Positions 1 through 6,556 are shown, counted from the stretch's first letter. The stretch: 7,440 bases of DNA from Flavobacteriaceae bacterium (GCA_030613745.1 JAUWLK010000130.1:1-7440); one strand, 5' to 3'. Translations and numbers: made by a program. The notes: generated from the sequence alone by a model not told the origin.

Positions 1-328
1 AACTTTAGATATTTATTATAAAAAAGGGAAAGAGAAAAGTGAATTGTATGAAGATGCAAATGATGGATATGATTATAAAAAAGGAAGATTTAGTCTTCGA
101 AATTTTAATTTGGTAGGAAAACCTAACAAGTTAAGTATACAACAGCACAAAACTGGAAAATTTATAACAAATTATGAAACGTTCAAAATGAAATTACATG
201 GTTTGCCTTTTAAAATACTAAAAATCTATATTGATAATGAGGAGTTTGCCTTTGAAGACCTGAAAGTAAATGGAGATAATATTATCATTATTTCAAAAGA
301 TTTTACCAATTTGAATATTGTAGGATAA
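1..328 (+). CDS. GH31 alpha-glucosidase, C-terminal end (5' truncated by window edge)
   Basis: The reading frame is open from base 2 and ends at TAA 326-328, giving about 108 residues of a protein that starts outside the window. The segment LYEDANDGYDYKKGRF resembles the LYEDDGxSxDYxxG signature of the C-terminal beta-sandwich (DUF5110-like) that follows the catalytic barrel in glycoside hydrolase family 31 enzymes. The rest alternates short beta-strand-like stretches, which fits that domain. GH31 members hydrolyse terminal alpha-glucosidic (sometimes alpha-xylosidic) bonds from non-reducing ends. The catalytic domain is not visible, so substrate and location (periplasmic or cytosolic) cannot be read here. 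The two alpha-glucan genes downstream favour an alpha-glucosidase acting on maltodextrins. A TTG at 44 could be mistaken for a start, but the homology continues upstream of it, so it is internal. A 14-base palindrome at 330-343 follows the stop but is too A/T-rich to call a terminator. Confidence 0.8.
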   Translation, partial: TLDIYYKKGKEKSELYEDANDGYDYKKGRFSLRNFNLVGKPNKLSIQQHKTGKFITNYETFKMKLHGLPFKILKIYIDNEEFAFEDLKVNGDNIIIISKDFTNLNIVG

Positions 329-467
329 TAATTATATATAATTGTACTTTTTAAGATTATAATAAATAAATTGATATTTAAAAATTTTTAAATTGAGAAA
401 AAATTAGTATTTTAACACCGATTTGAATTATTATCTACATTTAATTTACGAATAGTGTAATTCTACA

Positions 468-481
468 TTGTTTTAAAACAA
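468..481. promoter_or_regulatory. 14-bp perfect palindrome upstream of the phosphorylase-like gene
   Basis: TTGTTTTAAAACAA reads identically on both strands. Its centre lies about 45 bases upstream of the -7 box at 520-527, that is, near -58 relative to the inferred start of transcription. This is a usual place for an activator site. The G/C pair in each arm makes it slightly more specific than the surrounding A/T runs, but a regulator role is inference only. Confidence 0.3.
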
Positions 482-519
482 AAACCATTTTTTATAAAAT
501 TATTTTAGTTTAAAATCAT

Positions 520-527
520 TATTTTTG
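520..527 (+). promoter_or_regulatory. Bacteroidota-type -7 promoter box for the phosphorylase-like gene
   Basis: TATTTTTG matches the Bacteroidota primary-sigma -7 consensus TAnnTTTG exactly. A transcript starting a few bases after it (about 533) would have a leader of roughly 25 bases before ATG 557, with no Shine-Dalgarno sequence, as is usual in this phylum. No convincing TTTG -33 element is seen 19-21 bases upstream, so activation by a bound factor is possible. The box shows that this gene can be transcribed separately from the GH31 gene, which ends 228 bases earlier. Confidence 0.65.
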
Positions 528-556
528 CGCCTTAAAAATTTTAAAATAATAAATCA

Positions 557-2197
557 ATGATGAGTAAATATAATACTTGGTATCACCCATATAAACCCGC
601 AAAAAAATTTAATAAAAAAGTAGCCTATTTCAGTATGGAATTTGGTATCCATCAAGCACTTAAGATTTATTCTGGAGGATTGGGATATTTAGCAGGATCT
701 CATATGTGTTCTGCTTTGGAGCTTAAACAAAATATGATAGGTGTTGGAATGTTATGGAAATATGGATACTATGATCAGGGAAGAAATGAAGATCAAACAC
801 TTAAAGTAAATTTTGTAGAGAAAAATTACGATTTTTTAGAAGACACAGGTATAGAAGTTGAAGTAAAATTACATGATAATCCTCATGTAAAGGTTCGTGC
901 TTATGTACTAAAACCAGAGATATTTGGGACAATTCCTATTTATCTATTATCTACTGATGTAGAAGGAAATGATTTTATTTCTAGAACAATTACTGATCAT
1001 TTATATGATGCTAATGAATTAACACGAGTTTCTCAAAGTATAATTTTAGGTATTGGAGGCGCTAAAATTGTTGAAGCTTTAGGAGGAGCTGATGTATACC
1101 ATCTTAATGAAGGTCATGCATTACCAGCTTTTTATTATTTAAAAGACCAAGGAGTGAAGAAGAACCAAATGGTGTTAACAACACATACTCCTGAGAAAGC
1201 AGGAAATGAAGAGCGAGATGCAAGACATTTAAATCGTTGCGGCTTTTTTGGAAAAAATTTAAGTGAAGCTGAGTTGGTAAAAGAGATGGTTGGTGAAGGT
1301 GTTGTAAACTATACGGTTGCTGCACTTAGAATGACTAAAAAGGCAAATGCTGTATCAAAACTACATGCTAAGGTAGCCAATGAGATGTATAAAGATTTTA
1401 AAGGTGTAAGTAAAATCATTCCTATCACCAATGCTCAAAATCAAAATTTTTGGCAAGATGATGAATTAAAGAAAACATGGAAAAAGAAAAGTGTTAAAGC
1501 ATTTAAAGAAAGAAAGATAGAATTAAAGAAAAATCTTTTTGATGAGGTTTTAAATCAGACAAAAAAGATTTTTGACCCTAATGTATTAACTATTGTGTGG
1601 GCAAGACGTTTTGCCGGATATAAAAGAGCAGATCTTCTATTGCATGATATGAAGCGGTTTGAAAAACTAATTTCTAATAAAAAACACCCTGTACAAATAA
1701 TTTGGTCTGGAAAACCTTATCCACTGGATTTTCAGGGTATTGACGTTTTTAATCATCTGGTTTATTTAACCAAATATAAATCTAATCTTGCAGTTTTAGT
1801 TGGTTATGAAATGGAACTTTCAAAAAATTTAAAAATGGGCTCAGATATTTGGTTAAATACTCCAAGAATTACAAGAGAAGCCTCTGGAACAAGTGGAATG
1901 ACAGCTGCGATGAATGGTTCTGTAAATCTTTCTATTAATGATGGCTGGATGCCTGAATTTGCTAAAGATGAGGTAAATAGTTTTATTTTACCAGAAGTAG
2001 ATTATAAACTGCCTGTTTGGGAACAAGATAAAATGGATGTTGATAATTTATACGATGCTCTCGAGAATAAAGTATTGCCAACATTTTATGACAATCCAAA
2101 AAAATGGTCTAAAATAGTATTTAAAGCAATTGATGATGTAATTCCTGAATTTACTAGTAAAAGAATGGCTGCTCAATATTATAATGAACTTTATTAA
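557..2197 (+). CDS. Short GT35-like alpha-glucan phosphorylase homologue lacking the PLP lysine
   Basis: This 546-residue protein belongs to the alpha-glucan phosphorylase family (GT35), whose members release glucose-1-phosphate from alpha-1,4-glucans. It resembles the short bacterial AgpA-type forms and lacks the long N-terminal extension of classical GlgP/MalP (about 800 residues). Visible family motifs are YFSMEFGIHQALKIYSGGLG near residues 25-44, HLNEGH at 182-187, TTHTPEKAG at 208-216, and ARRFAGYKRADLL from 349, with Arg351 and Lys356 matching the phosphate-contacting Arg569 and Lys574 of muscle phosphorylase. The C-terminal motif reads EASGTSGMTAAMNG; the residue normally occupied by the lysine that holds pyridoxal phosphate is Thr449. 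The phosphorolytic mechanism is therefore in doubt, and it could be a PLP-free relative. No signal peptide is present, so it is cytosolic. ATG 557 is followed by a second ATG at 560; either could start. It has its own promoter and terminator, between GH31 and GH13 genes. Confidence 0.85.
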   Translation: MMSKYNTWYHPYKPAKKFNKKVAYFSMEFGIHQALKIYSGGLGYLAGSHMCSALELKQNMIGVGMLWKYGYYDQGRNEDQTLKVNFVEKNYDFLEDTGIEVEVKLHDNPHVKVRAYVLKPEIFGTIPIYLLSTDVEGNDFISRTITDHLYDANELTRVSQSIILGIGGAKIVEALGGADVYHLNEGHALPAFYYLKDQGVKKNQMVLTTHTPEKAGNEERDARHLNRCGFFGKNLSEAELVKEMVGEGVVNYTVAALRMTKKANAVSKLHAKVANEMYKDFKGVSKIIPITNAQNQNFWQDDELKKTWKKKSVKAFKERKIELKKNLFDEVLNQTKKIFDPNVLTIVWARRFAGYKRADLLLHDMKRFEKLISNKKHPVQIIWSGKPYPLDFQGIDVFNHLVYLTKYKSNLAVLVGYEMELSKNLKMGSDIWLNTPRITREASGTSGMTAAMNGSVNLSINDGWMPEFAKDEVNSFILPEVDYKLPVWEQDKMDVDNLYDALENKVLPTFYDNPKKWSKIVFKAIDDVIPEFTSKRMAAQYYNELY

Positions 2198-2268
2198 TTT
2201 TTAAAAATTGAATTCTTAAGATCTTTTTTAAAGATATTTCATCTTAATAGTTTGGCTTTTAAATATTA

Positions 2269-2298
2269 AAAAAATGCGGGTTTATACTCGCATTTTTT
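2269..2298 (+). terminator. Rho-independent terminator after the phosphorylase-like gene
   Basis: The arms AAAAAATGCGGG and CTCGCATTTTTT form a 12-bp stem with one G-U pair around the loop TTTATA. The 3' arm itself ends in the T tract. It lies about 70 bases beyond the stop at 2197 and separates this gene from the amylase gene. The A-rich 5' flank could let it work on the other strand too. Confidence 0.85.
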
Positions 2299-2394
2299 GG
2301 TTAAGGTATATTAAAAATAAAATTTTATTAATTTTATTCCAAATAAGGAGTTGAGATTTTGAATTTCAAAAATAGTTATCTATTTTATAGAATT

Positions 2395-4182
2395 ATGGTT
2401 ATAAAAGAACAAAAAAAAGTACTGTATCAGGTTTTTACACGATTATTTGGAAACGAAAATACCACAAATAAACCCTGGGGAACTATTGAAGAAAATGGGA
2501 TTGGAAAATTTAATGATTTTACTGATAAAGCACTTCTTGAAATTAAAAAATTGGGAGTAACGCATATCTGGTATACCGGGGTTTTGCATCATGCAACAAT
2601 TGCAGATTATAGAAAATATGGCATCTCTAATGATCATCCTGATGTTGTAAAAGGTCGAGCTGGCTCGCCTTATGCTGTGAAAGATTATTACCAGGTAGAT
2701 CCTGATCTAGCTGTTGATCCATCAAAGCGGATGGAAGAATTTGAACACCTTATTGAACGCACTCATAAAGCCGGGATGAAAGTGATCATTGATATTGTAC
2801 CAAATCATGTGGCTCGAAAATATGAAGGTTTGAACAATCCTGAAGGAATCGATGATTTTGGTGCTAATGATAATAAAAATGTAGTTTATAATAAGCATAA
2901 TAATTTTTATTATGTTGTTGGTGAAAAATTTAAAGCTCCGGAATGGAGAGATGGATATTTGCCTTTAGGAGGTGAAAATATCTCTGATTTTGGTACATAT
3001 GAAGAATTTCCTGCAAAATGGACAGGAAATGGCTCACGCATGGCTCAACCAGATTATTTTGACTGGTATGAAACGGTTAAAATAAATTATGGAATTAGTC
3101 CGGAAGGAGTGAAAGATTTTGATGAATTACCTGATGGTTTTGATAAAAATGATTATAAAGAACACTTTGATTTTTGGAAAGATAAAGATATTCCAGATTC
3201 ATGGAAAAAATTTAAAGATATCGCCTTGTTTTGGTTAGATAAAGGAGTTGATGGTTTTAGATATGATATGGCAGAAATGGTGCCAGTTGAGTTTTGGAGT
3301 TATATGAATTCTTCCATTAAAATGAAAAACCCTGAGACATTTCTTTTGGCGGAAGTTTATAATCCTGATTTGTATCGTCCATTTATTTATCTTGGAAAAA
3401 TGGATTACCTCTACGATAAAGTAGCAATGTATGATTCAATTAAGCATATAGTAAAAGGATATGGATGGACAGATCATATTCCGAAAGTAAAAAAAGAAAC
3501 TATGGATATTGAACATCACATGCTTTATTTTTTAGATAATCATGATGAACAACGTCTTGCCAGTTCTGATTTTGCCGGTTTTGCAAAAAAAGGAAAACCA
3601 GCTATGGTGGTGCTATCAACCATTAGTACTTCTCCAGTGATGATTTACTTCGGACAAGAAGTTGGAGAACCCGGAGCTGAAAATGCAGGTTTTGGATCAG
3701 CTACACGAACATCAATTTTTGATTATATAGGTGTTCCACATCATCAACGATGGATGAATCATAAAAAATTTGATGGAGGCCAGTTATCTGAAAGTGAAAA
3801 AGATTTAAGGGATTTTTATAAGCGTTTGTTGAATTTTACTATCAGTAGCAGTGCACTTATGGGGAATTATAAAGAAATACATTATTATAATCGAGATAAT
3901 ACAGATAATTATAATCATAGAGTGTTTTCATTTGTGCGTTGGTCAGAAAGAGAAAAATTAATTATTGTTTCTAATTTTGATATTGATAAAGAATATGAAT
4001 TTGAGTTAAAAATACCTAAATTTATAATTTCTGAATGGAAATTGAAAGATAGAATTTATCAAGTAACTGATCAGTTATATGGTAAAATGTATTTTGATTT
4101 AACAATTAAAAATAGTATTGCTAAGGTGTATTTAAAAATAAAACCATTGACTTCTTTTATTTTAAAAGTAGAAAATATATAA
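2395..4182 (+). CDS. GH13 alpha-amylase family enzyme, cytosolic
   Basis: From ATG 2395 the product is 595 residues and carries the four conserved GH13 regions: DIVPNH (133-138), GFRYDMAE (287-294) with nucleophile Asp291, LLAEVYN (317-323) with acid/base Glu320, and FLDNHDE (379-385) with Asp384. The catalytic machinery is thus complete for cleaving or rearranging alpha-1,4-glucans. The catalytic barrel runs to about residue 470 and is followed by a beta-rich C-terminal domain of roughly 100 residues. The N-terminus (VLYQVFTRLFGN from about residue 9) begins directly with the first barrel strand and shows no signal peptide, so the enzyme should act in the cytosol on imported or stored glucan. 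An in-frame TTG at 2359, with AGGAG at 2346-2350 eight bases before it, would add 12 residues. I prefer the ATG because the family homology starts just after it. Subfamily and exact substrate are not decided. No perfect TAnnTTTG box is visible between 2299 and the start. Confidence 0.9.
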   Translation: MVIKEQKKVLYQVFTRLFGNENTTNKPWGTIEENGIGKFNDFTDKALLEIKKLGVTHIWYTGVLHHATIADYRKYGISNDHPDVVKGRAGSPYAVKDYYQVDPDLAVDPSKRMEEFEHLIERTHKAGMKVIIDIVPNHVARKYEGLNNPEGIDDFGANDNKNVVYNKHNNFYYVVGEKFKAPEWRDGYLPLGGENISDFGTYEEFPAKWTGNGSRMAQPDYFDWYETVKINYGISPEGVKDFDELPDGFDKNDYKEHFDFWKDKDIPDSWKKFKDIALFWLDKGVDGFRYDMAEMVPVEFWSYMNSSIKMKNPETFLLAEVYNPDLYRPFIYLGKMDYLYDKVAMYDSIKHIVKGYGWTDHIPKVKKETMDIEHHMLYFLDNHDEQRLASSDFAGFAKKGKPAMVVLSTISTSPVMIYFGQEVGEPGAENAGFGSATRTSIFDYIGVPHHQRWMNHKKFDGGQLSESEKDLRDFYKRLLNFTISSSALMGNYKEIHYYNRDNTDNYNHRVFSFVRWSEREKLIIVSNFDIDKEYEFELKIPKFIISEWKLKDRIYQVTDQLYGKMYFDLTIKNSIAKVYLKIKPLTSFILKVENI

Positions 4183-4217
4183 AAAAAGGGCGTAAATGAT
4201 ATTTTCACCCTTTTTTT
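4181..4217. terminator. Bidirectional terminator between convergent genes
   Basis: The arms AAAAAAAGGG (4181-4190) and CCCTTTTTTT (4208-4217) pair over 10 bp, and an inner AAAT/ATTT pairing can extend the hairpin across two mismatches. Each strand ends in a T tract, so it can stop transcription of the amylase gene (plus) and of the small membrane-protein gene (minus, stop at 4241). The last two bases of the amylase stop codon (4181-4182) are already part of the stem. Confidence 0.8.
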
Positions 4218-4240
4218 AAGCAAAGAATAAAATTTATAAC

Positions 4241-4582
4241 TTATTCAACTTCTGTCTTATTCTTTTTTTCTAAAAAAGCATTACCTACCAAAAATAAACC
4301 TCCAAATAAAAATATCATTGATGGAAATGCTACTTCTTCATCTAAAGTTGTGTAATTAGATAATAATGATCCCATTAATATTCCTGTACCAATACCAATT
4401 GCTAACATGCCAATTTTTAGAGTAATGTTTGTAAAACTTTTCTTTTTTGTTGCAAAAAGTGATGCATCAGCTCCTTTTTCTATTAAAGCCATACGTTCTT
4501 TATTTCTTGTACTTATCCATACATAAAATATTCCGAAGATTGAAGAGAATACTATCAAGGGAATTAAAATTGCTTCTGCCAT
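4241..4582 (-). CDS. Small three-helix membrane protein, DUF6249-like
   Basis: The product has 113 residues with three predicted membrane segments at about 4-24, 54-75 and 84-103. Between the first two is a conserved-looking cytosolic stretch, RNKERMALIEKGADASLF (26-43), which I recognise from DUF6249-type proteins of Bacteroidota. The tail is highly charged (EKKNKTEVE). No enzyme motif is present and the molecular function is unknown. It is divergent from the ECF sigma-factor gene, sharing a 112-base intergenic region, and converges on the amylase gene with a shared terminator. That arrangement suggests a link with the sigma factor, either as a target or as part of the same envelope-related module, but this is inference. 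The start at 4582 is the only ATG placed before the first membrane segment. Confidence 0.75.
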   Translation of the reverse strand: MAEAILIPLIVFSSIFGIFYVWISTRNKERMALIEKGADASLFATKKKSFTNITLKIGMLAIGIGTGILMGSLLSNYTTLDEEVAFPSMIFLFGGLFLVGNAFLEKKNKTEVE

Positions 4583-4694
4583 AATTTAAAATTTTAGTTA
4601 TTTAATTTGTTTGGTATTTATGACGAGGTAAAGTCAATTTAGGTTACACATTTTATTAAATGAATGATAAATTAGATGTTTTGTAACTTGAACA
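4583..4694. promoter_or_regulatory. Divergent promoter region of the membrane-protein and sigma-factor genes
   Basis: These 112 bases must contain both promoters, since the two genes point away from each other. Neither strand has a perfect TAnnTTTG box; on the plus strand the closest is ATGTTTTG, ending at 4683, about 11 bases before ATG 4695. If the first ATG were used from a start just after this box, the leader would be very short, which slightly favours the second ATG at 4719. A short inverted repeat GTTACA (4643-4648) / TGTAAC (4682-4687) flanks the region. The lack of a standard box would fit recognition by an alternative sigma factor, which is speculation. Confidence 0.35.
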
Positions 4695-5294
4695 ATGAAA
4701 TATGCGTCATATACGAAAATGGATACAACTACTGACCAAAAATATATTGATAAAGTATTACAAGGAGATACTAATGCATTTTCTTATTTAGTTGATAAGT
4801 ATAAGAATATGACTTATACTGTTGCTCTGAAAATTGTGAGAAACATTGAAGATGCTGAGGAAGTAGCACAAGATAGTTTTATCAAAGCCTATAGTCAATT
4901 ACATACGTTTAAAGGTAACTCTAAATTCTCAACTTGGTTATATACTATTGTTTATAGAAATGCAATTTCAAAGATTCGAAAAAAGAAAATAACTACTACT
5001 AATATAGATTCATTTGTAATTGAAAATCATAAAACTGATTTTGATTTTCCACAAATTGAAGCAATAAAAAACGGAGAACAAAAAAAGTATGTTGCAGAAG
5101 CAATTGATAATTTGCCGGAAATGGACGCTTTTTTAATTACCTTATTCTATTTAAATGAAAGTACAGTTGAAGAAATTGAAAAAATAACAGGTTTAACCAA
5201 AACAAATATAAAAGTTAAAATATTCAGAGCTAGAAAAAAACTTTATAATGAGTTATCATTATTGTTAAAAGATGAATTAAAAGCAATAATATGA
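4695..5294 (+). CDS. ECF-family RNA polymerase sigma factor (sigma-70 regions 2 and 4)
   Basis: The 199-residue product shows the two-domain layout of extracytoplasmic-function sigma factors. Region 2 covers about residues 29-98, with DAEEVAQDSFIKAYSQL (53-69) and the promoter-melting/-10 recognition part STWLYTIVYRNAISKIRKK (79-97). After a linker of about 35 residues, region 4 (about 133-188) carries the helix-turn-helix TVEEIEKITGLTKTNIKVKI (157-176) for -35 recognition. Regions 1 and 3 are absent, as expected. A second ATG at 4719 would remove eight residues and give a start closer to region 2; the choice is open. The stop TGA (5292-5294) overlaps the ATG (5291-5293) of the next gene, so the two are translated as a coupled pair. 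This is the classic arrangement of an ECF sigma factor with its membrane-bound inhibitor. Which genes it controls cannot be read here. Confidence 0.9.
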   Translation: MKYASYTKMDTTTDQKYIDKVLQGDTNAFSYLVDKYKNMTYTVALKIVRNIEDAEEVAQDSFIKAYSQLHTFKGNSKFSTWLYTIVYRNAISKIRKKKITTTNIDSFVIENHKTDFDFPQIEAIKNGEQKKYVAEAIDNLPEMDAFLITLFYLNESTVEEIEKITGLTKTNIKVKIFRARKKLYNELSLLLKDELKAII

Positions 5295-5782
5295 AGGAGG
5301 ATAAAAATTTAGACAAATTTATTAAGCAAAACATAGATATTGAAAAACCATCTTTTGATTTTTCAAAAGAGGTTATGCAACATATTCTTACTTCTGATTT
5401 AAATAAAGAAAAGGCTTTAACCAATTTACTAAAAAAGCATACCCTTGAAAATCCAAATGTAGATTTTACTTCAAATATTATATCTGTTATTAATCAGTAT
5501 TCTAAGGAATCAAATTACACACCGGTAATTGGTAAAAAAGTTTGGATTTTAATTATTTCATTTATAGTAATATTAATGGGTTACACCATATCTAAATTAG
5601 ATGTAACTCAAACTTATTCAACATGGTTAGATAAATATATACCAAGTTTTAATGTTGACATTTCTTTTAATTTACCATTGATCTTAACATCTCCATTATT
5701 TGCCTTAAGTATCTTTGCCCTAAGTTCACTTTTATTGTTGGATTATTTTATTAGAAATAGAAAAGTTAATCTTAATTTATAA
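5291..5782 (+). CDS. Two-helix membrane protein, probable anti-sigma factor with duplicated cytosolic motif
   Basis: The 163-residue product has a cytosolic N-terminal part of about 80 residues, a membrane segment at about 83-103, a short loop, and a second membrane segment at about 128-153 followed by a basic tail. It starts within the stop codon of the sigma-factor gene (ATGA overlap), which strongly suggests it binds and holds that sigma factor at the membrane. It has no cysteine, so it is not a zinc-type (HxxxCxxC) anti-sigma domain. Instead the N-terminal part holds two related copies of a motif: DIEKPSFDFSKEVMQHI (16-32) and TLENPNVDFTSNIISVI (51-67), each preceded by a lysine-containing helix end. 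I recognise this 'E-x-P-x-x-D-F' pattern from small proteins next to sigma factors in Bacteroidota, but not an officially named family. The anti-sigma role is inference from position and topology. Confidence 0.75.
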   Translation: MKEDKNLDKFIKQNIDIEKPSFDFSKEVMQHILTSDLNKEKALTNLLKKHTLENPNVDFTSNIISVINQYSKESNYTPVIGKKVWILIISFIVILMGYTISKLDVTQTYSTWLDKYIPSFNVDISFNLPLILTSPLFALSIFALSSLLLLDYFIRNRKVNLNL

Positions 5783-5819
5783 ATTTTATTAGGCCTAAAA
5801 TTCAAACTCTTACAGTTAG

Positions 5820-5854
5820 TTTTCTTCAAAATTTTAAAGAAAAATATTTTTTTT
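5820..5854 (+). terminator. Possible weak terminator after the sigma/anti-sigma pair
   Basis: TTTTCTT (5820-5826) pairs with AAGAAAA (5837-5843) around a 10-base loop, followed by a run of eight T at 5847-5854. The stem is almost all A-T, so it may be weak. It is the only candidate between the stop at 5782 and the tRNA promoter. Confidence 0.35.
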
Positions 5855-5872
5855 AAATTTTAATTTAATTTG

Positions 5873-5903
5873 TTTGTAAGAAGATTAAAAACATTTATAT
5901 TTG
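5873..5903 (+). promoter_or_regulatory. Bacteroidota-type promoter of tRNA-Asn
   Basis: TTTG at 5873-5876 and TATATTTG at 5896-5903 are separated by 19 bases. They match the -33 TTTG and -7 TAnnTTTG consensus of the Bacteroidota primary sigma factor in both sequence and spacing. The tRNA begins 23 bases after the -7 box, so a short 5' leader is removed during maturation. Confidence 0.8.
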
Positions 5904-5926
5904 CACACCCAAAACGGAATTAATCT

Positions 5927-6000
5927 TCCTCCTTAGCTCAGTTGGTTAGAGCATCTGACTGTTAATCAGAGGGTCCTTGGTTCGAGCCCAAGAGGAGGAG
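5927..6000 (+). tRNA. tRNA-Asn (anticodon GTT)
   Basis: The 74-base gene folds into the full cloverleaf. The acceptor arms are TCCTCCT (5927-5933) and AGGAGGA (5993-5999) with discriminator G6000. The D arm is GCTCAGTTGGTTAGAGC, the anticodon stem is TCTGA/TCAGA around CTGTTAA with anticodon GTT at 5961-5963, and the T arm contains GGTTCGAGCC. The CCA end is not encoded (GCAAAA follows), so it is added afterwards. It is a single-gene unit with its own promoter and terminator. The remnant of an integrase gene begins about 65 bases after its 3' end, which marks it as a likely former integration target. Confidence 0.95.
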
Positions 6001-6001
6001 C

Positions 6002-6031
6002 AAAAGCACTTACGAAAGTAGGTGTTTTTTT
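6002..6031 (+). terminator. Rho-independent terminator of tRNA-Asn
   Basis: AAAAGCACTTAC (6002-6013) pairs with GTAGGTGTTTTT (6018-6029) with G-U pairs, closed by a GAAA tetraloop (6014-6017) and ending in a run of seven T at 6025-6031. It starts two bases after the mature tRNA end. Confidence 0.85.
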
Positions 6032-6064
6032 ATGTGATAATGATTGTGAGGAAAGCATGACTAG

Positions 6065-6484
6065 AGGTATAATTATAGATATCGTGAAGCCAGGACTCTA
6101 ATTTTCTCAATATTCTTTTTAGCATTTTCTTCAGATTTAAATTATTCTACTAAGAAATAAGGTGACAAAAAAGGTGTACATACTTATTAAAAAATATTCC
6201 AATAATAAAATGGATATTATATTTGAACTAATAGACAATCAACGGTATAACTCATGTCTTAAGTAAAAAATTACTTTGATTGGGGTTGATATAAGGTTAA
6301 CTTCTCATACTGTTAGGCAGGCATTTGCTTCAACAATACTATTATTTAATAATTTTTCAATGGAGATAGTTAGTGAACTATTGAGGGGATTCCAATATGG
6401 GTATTACACAAGAATATTATGGTAAAGTTATATTGAAAAGTTAGTGAGGAGATGATTAGATTGAATAAGAAATTAACACCCTAA
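6065..6484 (+). pseudogene. Decayed tyrosine recombinase (integrase), C-terminal catalytic part
   Basis: No intact frame exists, but joining three plus-strand frames restores the end of a tyrosine recombinase. Frame at 6086: EARTLIFSIFFLAF...NYSTKK, then a TAA at 6158. Frame at 6174: VYILIKKYSN...NQRYNSCLK, a TAA at 6264-6266, then ITLIGVDIRLTSHTVRQAFA, continuing to EIVSELL. An extra base near 6384 leads to GDSNMGITQEYYGKV (6385-6429). A further extra base in the A run at 6436-6439 leads to KVSEEMIRLNKKLTP and stop 6482-6484. The HxxR box (His 6306-6308, Arg 6315-6317) and the TQxY tyrosine (6415-6417) survive. The usual GLRFSD arginine is lost and the LGH histidine reads Asp (6388-6390). 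The N-terminal DNA-binding and core-binding parts are absent. The position directly behind tRNA-Asn points to an old element integrated in that gene. Confidence 0.8.
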
Positions 6485-6503
6485 ATTAGTAATCTGGGGT
6501 GTT
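6475..6503 (+). terminator. Terminator at the end of the integrase remnant
   Basis: AACACCC (6475-6481) pairs with GGGTGTT (6497-6503) around a 15-base loop and is followed by TTATTTT. The stem overlaps the last codons of the decayed integrase, so it is probably that gene's original terminator and has outlived the reading frame. Confidence 0.65.
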
Positions 6504-6556
6504 TTATTTTGAAGTATACGCATATATCTTACAAAAAGTGTTGATATCTAGGTACT

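Noticed and set aside
1104..1325. Minus-strand open frame of 73 codons inside the phosphorylase-like gene
   Set aside because: It lies antisense within a gene with clear family motifs and its translation resembles no protein family.
2216..2247. Hairpin TTAAGAT/ATCTTAA just after the phosphorylase-like gene
   Set aside because: Short A/T stem with an 18-base loop and no T tract; the strong terminator at 2269-2298 follows at once.
2359..2394. TTG start for the amylase, with AGGAG eight bases upstream
   Set aside because: The extra 12 residues do not look like a signal peptide or part of the GH13 barrel, and Shine-Dalgarno use is uncommon in this phylum; kept as an alternative only.
2443..2637. 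Minus-strand open frame of 64 codons inside the amylase gene
   Set aside because: Antisense to the conserved N-terminal part of the GH13 barrel; no recognisable protein features.
4643..4687. Inverted repeat GTTACA/TGTAAC in the divergent promoter region
   Set aside because: Only six bases per arm with a 33-base gap; easily due to chance.
5230..5424. Minus-strand open frame of 64 codons across the sigma/anti-sigma junction
   Set aside because: Antisense to two well-supported, overlapping genes; its hydrophobic stretch is a by-product of A/T-rich coding DNA.
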